Made by a program: the position numbers and the translations under genes. The notes under the pieces are model-generated. The model made no database searches. It saw nothing but the letters and a program-made list of their open reading frames with translations, and had not been told where the DNA came from. Below, in pieces: positions 30,095 to 33,947 of a stretch of DNA of 33,947 nucleotides; positions within the stretch are counted from its first letter, which is position 1; each line of letters starts with the position of its first letter. The DNA comes from a virus: positions 1-33,947 of IMG/VR virus record IMGVR_UViG_3300028008_002405; one strand, given 5' to 3'.

Positions 30095-30450
30095 TGTGGT
30101 CCTCCTATCCTATGCCCCTGCAGATATCCACGGACCTGCTGCCATAAGTCCCAACATTTGACTTCTTTTCCGTTGTATTTCTTTCCGCCTGCTGCCGCCC
30201 ATGAATCCAGCCATCCGTTTTTTATCGACGCTTCTATATAGGCCGGGGCGGATATTTCCAGGATCACCGGTTCTTTTATGGCCTGCAGCCCGGCAAGCAT
30301 GGCTTTCAGTTCCACGGCCTCCCTGGTGTCCCCTGGTTCTTTTTCTGCCTGCTTGACTGACTTATGCTGTTTTCCTTTGCTGTCCACATAAAGCAGGTTC
30401 GCCGTGGCGGTTTTTCCACAAAGCCTTATACTTATCCTCACTCTTTTCAT
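30091..30450 (-). CDS. RNase H-like fold protein, probably catalytically inactive
   Basis: A 119-aa protein. The order of strands and helices matches ribonuclease HI: a first strand pair (RVRISIRLCGKTATANLLYV), a helix AVELKAMLAGLQAIKEPVIL containing the conserved Glu48, a strand where tDS should occur, IEASIKNGWLDSWAAAGGKK, and a final EVKCWDLWQQVRGYLQGH. At the third acidic position SAPAY (67-71) replaces the usual T-D-S-x-Y, so the catalytic Asp is missing. It lies next to SSB, so a structural role at replication forks is possible. The fold call is from pattern, not search. Confidence 0.65.
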   Translation of the reverse strand: MKRVRISIRLCGKTATANLLYVDSKGKQHKSVKQAEKEPGDTREAVELKAMLAGLQAIKEPVILEISAPAYIEASIKNGWLDSWAAAGGKKYNGKEVKCWDLWQQVRGYLQGHRIGGPQ

Positions 30451-30459
30451 GTTCTTACC

Positions 30460-30894
30460 TCAACTGAAAGGAAGTTCTTCTTCTATTCCGTCAGGCATTG
30501 TCATAAATCCATCTGCATCTACTGGCATACCTGATACTGGTGGTTCCTGCTGCTCCTGTCGCTTCTCTGATGCATTTTTACTTTCAGCAAATTCCTGGTC
30601 CTCTACCACAACGTCCGTGGTATATACCTCATTTCCCTCCCTGTTTACATAGCTCCCTGTCTGTATTCTCCCGCTAATGGCTATCTTTGTGCCCTGGCGG
30701 AAATATTTACCGGCAAATTCCGCCTGTCTTCCAAAAGCCACGCACCGGATAAAATCTGCCGTTGCTTCTCCCTCTTTCCTTCTGATCCGGTCGACCGCCA
30801 GCGTATAACTTGTGATCATCAATGAATCATCTCCCTGTGAATATCTTGTATCCGGTTCCCTTGTCAATCTTCCCATCAAACATACTTTATTCAT
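30460..30894 (-). CDS. ssb: Single-stranded DNA-binding protein
   Basis: A 144-aa protein from ATG 30894, whose ATGAATAA overlaps the stop of the upstream gene. The OB-fold has MNKVCLMGRLTREPDTRYSQ at the start, TADFIRCVAFGRQAEFAGKY in the middle, and GTKIAISGRIQTGSYVNREG at the end. A flexible Gln- and Pro-rich linker follows. The acidic tip EEELPFS carries the usual hydrophobic Pro-Phe ending that recruits replication proteins. It coats single-stranded DNA during phage replication. The length matches Firmicute phage SSB proteins. Confidence 0.95.
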   Translation of the reverse strand: MNKVCLMGRLTREPDTRYSQGDDSLMITSYTLAVDRIRRKEGEATADFIRCVAFGRQAEFAGKYFRQGTKIAISGRIQTGSYVNREGNEVYTTDVVVEDQEFAESKNASEKRQEQQEPPVSGMPVDADGFMTMPDGIEEELPFS

Positions 30895-31126
30895 CTTTTT
30901 TACCATACCTTTCATGCAGCCTGTCCCATTCTGCCAACAGCTTTGGCGGAAAAGAACCTTTTATTTTGTCTCCTCTGTAATCAATCCCCCATTTCCGCAT
31001 GTACTCCCGCACGGTTCCAGGGGATGTATCAACCTCTTTTGATATCTGCAACGCATTCCTGCCCTCTAAGGCAAGCATTCGCATTTGTTCTCTTTGCTCC
31101 TCACTCAGTCTTTGCCCTAATTTCAT
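30887..31126 (-). CDS. Small helix-turn-helix DNA-binding protein
   Basis: A 79-aa protein with GGAGGGC upstream. MKLGQRLSEEQREQMRMLAL and EGRNALQISKEVDTSPGTVR form a Hin/transposase-like HTH in which the second helix (ISKEVDTSPGTVREYM) is the reader. The remaining residues (KWGIDYRGDKIKGSFPPKLL) are basic. It may be an orphan DNA-binding subunit of a recombinase or a transcription regulator of the replication genes; the catalytic domain of a recombinase is absent. Confidence 0.7.
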   Translation of the reverse strand: MKLGQRLSEEQREQMRMLALEGRNALQISKEVDTSPGTVREYMRKWGIDYRGDKIKGSFPPKLLAEWDRLHERYGKKDE

Positions 31127-31135
31127 CTTGCCCTC

Positions 31136-31660
31136 CTATAAAAAATTCTCATGAAAAATCTCCATGAATCCCTCATGTGAATGATCTGACTCATACGCCT
31201 GTTGACACATCCTTTTCAGCAACTTGTCATAATTTTCATTCTGATGTACCGATTCTTTTCCTGCATTATGATGTATCAGGCATAGATTCACTTTGAATCC
31301 ATGGGCTTCGCTTATCTGCCTCCGCCCATTACCATAAAAAATATAGTGATCATGTACCGGCTTCTCCCTATAATCCCCATCCATCACCCAGCTCTCCACA
31401 ATTTCCGGTTCATCTCCAGGCGCACGCTGAAAAAATTTGCTGAACCCATTTTCCGTGATGTCCTGCCGGCACTCCTCTACTGTTTGTCTGACCACGCACA
31501 ATGACGTAGGCCTGCCTGATCTACGGTCAAATATCCTTATCACACACCCTTCCGGGCAGGCCAATGGATGACTATAGATCACTGCCATTGGATGCGGCAC
31601 TACCTCCCTATTAAGTTCTTTCAGACTATCAATGATCTGGTATGCTGTTAATCTTTGCAT
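31136..31660 (-). CDS. Phage protein with HNH-like C-terminal domain
   Basis: A 174-aa protein with GGGAGGA upstream, overlapping the end of the rep gene. The N-terminal part (MQRLTAYQIIDSLKELNREV, EGCVIRIFDRRSGRPTSLCV) is a small alpha-beta domain. From residue 105 it reads HDHYIFYGNGRRQISEAHGF, then VNLCLIHHNAGKESVHQNEN, and ends in SDHSHEGFMEIFHENFL. This is close to the phage HNH-like family in which His-His and a later His lie in a beta-beta-alpha core. It may be a recombination-type nuclease. The N-terminal domain is unassigned. Confidence 0.7.
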   Translation of the reverse strand: MQRLTAYQIIDSLKELNREVVPHPMAVIYSHPLACPEGCVIRIFDRRSGRPTSLCVVRQTVEECRQDITENGFSKFFQRAPGDEPEIVESWVMDGDYREKPVHDHYIFYGNGRRQISEAHGFKVNLCLIHHNAGKESVHQNENYDKLLKRMCQQAYESDHSHEGFMEIFHENFL

Positions 31661-32424
31661 CTCTTCCTCCCTTTCCGTTCCGGCTGCAGGCGGAACATGG
31701 TGTAATGTCTATATGGAAAACCAGTCACCTTGTTTATCCCTTCAAAATATGACTCTTTATCTATGTACCATCCTTTTTTCGGTTTTGGCTCTTTCGGCCA
31801 GCGCTCCAGTTTGTCCTTTTTAGGTTCCGGTAATGGCATGTTTCTGGATGTGGAATAATTGGATTCTATAATTTTGTGGTCCAGGACCCCTTTGTCCACA
31901 TACTTTTCCTGGGTCTTCGCATCCTTTGTAATATACTGGGCCAGTGCTTTAAATTCCCCTTTGTCATACAAAAGCTGCTTGTCTCTTACTTTTCCGTGTT
32001 CCCATGCCTGACTGATAATCAAGTCTGTATCTGGTATCCGGTTAATAACAACATGTATATGCCAATTTCCTGTAGGTGTACATTCAATATTCCTGATCCA
32101 GCGGAGTTCCGCACCTCTTTTCCGATATTCCTTACCAACTACCTTGTAAAATTCCCGGAAATCCGCTTTTGCCGTCTTCATATCGGGCGGTCTTTCCTCT
32201 TTTGGATACGTCAGAGTAAAAAAGTAATCATTAACCTTAAAGTATTTCCGCAGCCGGTGTCTTGCTTTTTTTTCCTTATTCCACTGGTTCACCTGTGCTA
32301 CCTGCTCCGGGGTTGCTTTTTTCTTCTTACTCCTCTTTTCCCCCGGTGCTCCGTAACGTCCGTCCAGGTATTCCTCTCTTTCTATCGCATTCTCAAATTC
32401 GTAGGTTATTCGCCTTGTTTTCAT
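31648..32424 (-). CDS. HUH endonuclease-type replication initiator (Rep)
   Basis: A 258-aa protein from ATG 32424, preceded by GCAGGTG. Three motifs of rolling-circle Reps are in order: FFTLTY (68-73), the HUH motif WHIHVV with His122 and His124, and a Tyr164 motif LAQYITKDAK. The HUH residues bind a metal and the Tyr forms the covalent link to the cut 5' end. The basic segment KRSKKKKATPEQ (30-41) may bind the origin. Such Rep_ORF2/G2P-like proteins occur in some Clostridia siphophages. The palindromic region just upstream (32465-32577) is a natural origin candidate. Confidence 0.85.
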   Translation of the reverse strand: MKTRRITYEFENAIEREEYLDGRYGAPGEKRSKKKKATPEQVAQVNQWNKEKKARHRLRKYFKVNDYFFTLTYPKEERPPDMKTAKADFREFYKVVGKEYRKRGAELRWIRNIECTPTGNWHIHVVINRIPDTDLIISQAWEHGKVRDKQLLYDKGEFKALAQYITKDAKTQEKYVDKGVLDHKIIESNYSTSRNMPLPEPKKDKLERWPKEPKPKKGWYIDKESYFEGINKVTGFPYRHYTMFRLQPERKGRKRCKD

Positions 32425-32464
32425 ACCGCACCTGCCTAAAATTAATAGTCTTATCAAGTTATAA

Positions 32465-32577
32465 AAAGGGGAATCCCCTTTCTCATTGACAAGATTTATC
32501 AGAGGTGGTACGATGTATTATGTAAACTAAATTTTATGTTCCACCTCTAAGGGCAGGCACCGCAAATGCCTGCCCTT
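32465..32577. other. Candidate replication origin: three inverted repeats upstream of rep
   Basis: A 7-bp stem AAAGGGG/CCCCTTT (32465-32471, 32475-32481) is followed by AGAGGTGG/CCACCTCT (32501-32508, 32541-32548) and by an 11-bp stem AAGGGCAGGCA/TGCCTGCCCTT (32549-32559, 32567-32577). The last two directly adjoin. The third hairpin also overlaps the 3' end of the next upstream gene and could act as its terminator. A plus-strand promoter-like pair (TTGACA 32486-32491, TACGAT 32509-32514, 17-nt spacer) lies inside. HUH Reps cut at hairpin origins, often beside their own gene. Confidence 0.45.
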
Positions 32578-32797
32578 ATATTATCCTCTTAAATTGTGTC
32601 ACACTGTCCCTGCGGTGCCGGAACTCCCGGCGAGCCGTGAACCCATCTGTTCCGGCGCGGCTCCCTCCGTACTGATCTGACAGTTTGAAGGATTCCAATG
32701 TTAATGTGGTGAGGCCATGCTTCTGCTTCACCTGCTCAATTTCCCGAAAAATGGGTTCCACGTCGGCCTGAATGCTGTTAAAATTCTTCTGGTTCAA
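32576..32797 (-). CDS. Hypothetical early protein
   Basis: A 73-aa protein beginning with TTG at 32797 in a start that overlaps the previous gene's stop; GTG codon 13 is an alternative. The ribosome-binding site is weak (AAAGGAAG, 12 nt away). It is basic in the second half (GGSRAGTDGFTARREFRHRR) and has a helix, EPIFREIEQVKQKHGLTTLT. The function is unknown; a nucleic-acid-binding role fits the charge only. Confidence 0.5.
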   Translation of the reverse strand: MNQKNFNSIQADVEPIFREIEQVKQKHGLTTLTLESFKLSDQYGGSRAGTDGFTARREFRHRRDSVTQFKRII

Positions 32798-33209
32798 CCT
32801 GTAGGTGCACTTCCTTTCTTTCCTTGTCGTAAATCACAAACATACTGTCCCCGCATTTATCTGTGATCTTTGCTTTCTCATCTCCTAAAAATTCAATTCG
32901 CATGGTTCCGAAACCAAAGTTGCTGTTTACCCATGTTTTTATTAAAAATTGTGCGATTGTTCCAGTCATTGACATTTCCCCCTGTTTTTCTGTATAATAA
33001 TCTTGTATCGTTTTATCTATGGTCCCGTTTAGTTTGGTCGCTGGCGGGACCGTTTTATCTTCCGGCTTGTCCATCAATTCCAGATCTTCCAGGCACCATC
33101 CCAGTACAACCGCTTTTATGTTGTCCTCTGTGCTGCTGCTCTGGCTTAACTCCTTTACAATTTTGAGCATTTTATTGATTTTTTCTTCCTCTATCAATCT
33201 CACCTGCAT
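32778..33209 (-). CDS. Hypothetical early protein
   Basis: A 143-aa protein from ATG 33209, chosen because GGGAG lies 9 nt upstream; ATG codons at 33242 and 33233 are alternatives. The N-terminus is helical and charged (MQVRLIEEEKINKMLKIVKE, EDNIKAVVLGWCLEDLELMD), followed by a beta-rich part (FGFGTMRIEFLGDEKAKITD, GDSMFVIYDKERKEVHLQVE). No known motif is recognised. It overlaps the 33172 gene by 38 nt and the 32576 gene by 20 nt. Confidence 0.55.
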   Translation of the reverse strand: MQVRLIEEEKINKMLKIVKELSQSSSTEDNIKAVVLGWCLEDLELMDKPEDKTVPPATKLNGTIDKTIQDYYTEKQGEMSMTGTIAQFLIKTWVNSNFGFGTMRIEFLGDEKAKITDKCGDSMFVIYDKERKEVHLQVEPEEF

Positions 33210-33420
33210 GGTATATCTCTCCCTTAAAGCCATTATCTCCATCACTCACACATCTGCAATGACTACCCGTGTCATCCTCAATCCACACGGCATGACCAGT
33301 TGTCTCTGTTCCCAGTGCTATAGTAACAATGTCGAGAGCATTGTTTTTAGTAATCAGCTCCAACACTCTTAAATGCGGGGCCATTTCCTTGCATATTTCT
33401 ATCCATTTTTCTTTTGTCAT
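33172..33420 (-). CDS. Hypothetical early protein, 82 aa
   Basis: Starts at ATG 33420 with AAGGAGGAG. KEKWIEICKEMAPHLRVLEL forms a helix, followed by beta-like NALDIVTIALGTETTGHAVW and IEDDTGSHCRCVSDGDNG. Cys pairs (HCRC) could bind metal. The function is not recognised. It follows the pentapeptide-repeat gene by 15 nt. Confidence 0.5.
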   Translation of the reverse strand: MTKEKWIEICKEMAPHLRVLELITKNNALDIVTIALGTETTGHAVWIEDDTGSHCRCVSDGDNGFKGEIYHAGEIDRGRKNQ

Positions 33421-33435
33421 GCTTTCTCCTCCTTG

Positions 33436-33947
33436 CTATCTTTTCTCCAATTTCCCGCACTCACTAACGCGGTGGAACTGATTTGCAAAGTCAAGTATCG
33501 CATTTCGGGCTGTTATATACTCTGGGTCATCACAATCCAGCTTGCAAAAGTGGTATGCCAATTGCACGGCAATACGCTTGCACACCTTGACTGCAAGGCC
33601 TCCACACCACAATGGCCAGCACGAAAAGTCCAGGTCGGCTCCGCTCAGGTCGGCTCCGCTCAGGTTGGCTCTTCTCAGGTCGGCTCCTCTCAGGTCGGCT
33701 CCTCTCAGGTCGGCTCTTCTCAGGTCGGCTCCGAACAGGTCGGCTCTTCTCAGGTCGGCTCCTCTCAGGTCGGCTCTTCTCAGGTCGGCTCCGCTCAGGT
33801 CGGCTCCTCTCAGGTTGGCATCTCTCAGGTTGGCTCTTCTCAGGTCGGCTCCGCTCAGGTCGGCTCCGCTCAGGTTGGCTCCTCTCAGGTCGGCTCTTCT
33901 CAGGTCGGCATCTCTCAGGTTGGCTCCGAACAGGTCGGCTCCGCTCA
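33436..33947 (-). CDS. Pentapeptide-repeat protein, 5' end outside the window
   Basis: The frame is open from the window edge to TAG 33436, about 170 residues so far. The first 105 are pentapeptide repeats of the A(D/N)LxG type (for example [20 protein letters not shown]), which build a right-handed beta helix. The remaining 65 residues ([20 protein letters not shown] then [20 protein letters not shown]) are a C-terminal domain of unknown function with several Cys. Pentapeptide proteins mimic DNA and can protect gyrase, but this remains a class property. No start or upstream part is visible, so length and identity are open. Confidence 0.85.
   Translation of the reverse strand, partial: SGADLFGANLRDADLRRADLRGANLSGADLSGADLRRANLRDANLRGADLSGADLRRADLRGADLRRADLFGADLRRADLRGADLRGADLRRANLSGADLSGADLDFSCWPLWCGGLAVKVCKRIAVQLAYHFCKLDCDDPEYITARNAILDFANQFHRVSECGKLEKR
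33631..33945. repeat. 15-bp tandem repeat, 21 copies, coding for pentapeptides
   Basis: Exactly 21 contiguous 15-bp units of the form CAGGTYGGCTCYKCT (plus strand; a few units carry ATCTCT or CCGAA at the 3' end). All but the last bases are near-identical, and variation sits mainly in positions that change the variable residue. Such homogeneity points to recent expansion or gene conversion, with copy number likely to differ between strains. Confidence 0.95.

Noticed and set aside
30887-31126. Complete recombinase/transposase
   Set aside because: Only an HTH of 79 aa is present, with no catalytic Ser, Tyr or DDE residues; it cannot be the invertase for the fibre segment by itself.
33631-33945. 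Regular repeats suggesting a CRISPR array
   Set aside because: Units are 15 bp with no spacers and translate as pentapeptide repeats in an open frame.

Overview
The window looks like the chromosome of a Clostridia (Lachnospiraceae-type) gut Firmicute carrying most of an integrated HK97-fold siphophage. The grounds are strong AGGAGG ribosome-binding sites, consensus sigma-A promoters, a Firmicute-type LexA box, a TraX-family host protein and the phage protein families present. All of this was read from the sequence; no database search was run.

Host part (1-~4165): a leftward operon of a zinc-dependent alcohol dehydrogenase and an aldo/keto reductase with its terminator, a rightward TraX-family membrane protein with a strong terminator, and the 3' part of an M23 (LytM) metallopeptidase gene. 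Homology in the M23 gene stops abruptly near 4165 and the first zinc-ligand motif is missing. This is the likely left prophage junction (attL).

Left accessory end of the prophage (~4165-6331): a consensus promoter with a LexA-like box in its spacer drives a 60-aa ORF. A second promoter leads into a roughly 300-nt GC-rich, highly structured RNA candidate. Then come three tiny leftward ORFs, one of them a 38-aa holin-like/toxin-like membrane peptide divergent from a 71-aa HTH regulator. Last are a detached copy of the lysin C-terminus and an AT-rich orphan ORF.

Lysis and tail genes (6332-17808, all leftward): amidase lysin, two small holin-type membrane proteins, and a receptor-binding tail-fibre gene whose 3' half lies in an apparent 545-bp invertible segment with 15-bp inverted repeats and a silent alternative 3' end on the other strand. 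Upstream are Ig-like tail proteins, a BppU-type baseplate protein, a tail lysozyme/NlpC protein, the tail endopeptidase-type protein, Dit, the tape measure, and the G/GT chaperone pair with a -1 frameshift site.

Head and packaging (17819-25787): major tail protein, connector proteins, HK97 capsid, ClpP-like protease, portal, terminase large and small subunits, a P-loop kinase-like protein, a candidate cos region, an HNH endonuclease and a tRNA-like gene.

Early region (25884-33947, also leftward): a sigma-region-4-like late regulator, several small membrane or Cys-rich proteins, a decayed C5-cytosine methyltransferase, a D12 adenine methyltransferase, an RNase H-like protein, SSB, an HTH protein, an HNH-like protein, an HUH Rep-like protein with a palindrome-rich candidate origin, and an incomplete pentapeptide-repeat protein with a 15-bp tandem repeat. 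Integrase, repressor and attR would lie to the right of the window. Genes are packed with ATGA-type overlaps, which indicates long co-transcribed, translationally coupled operons.
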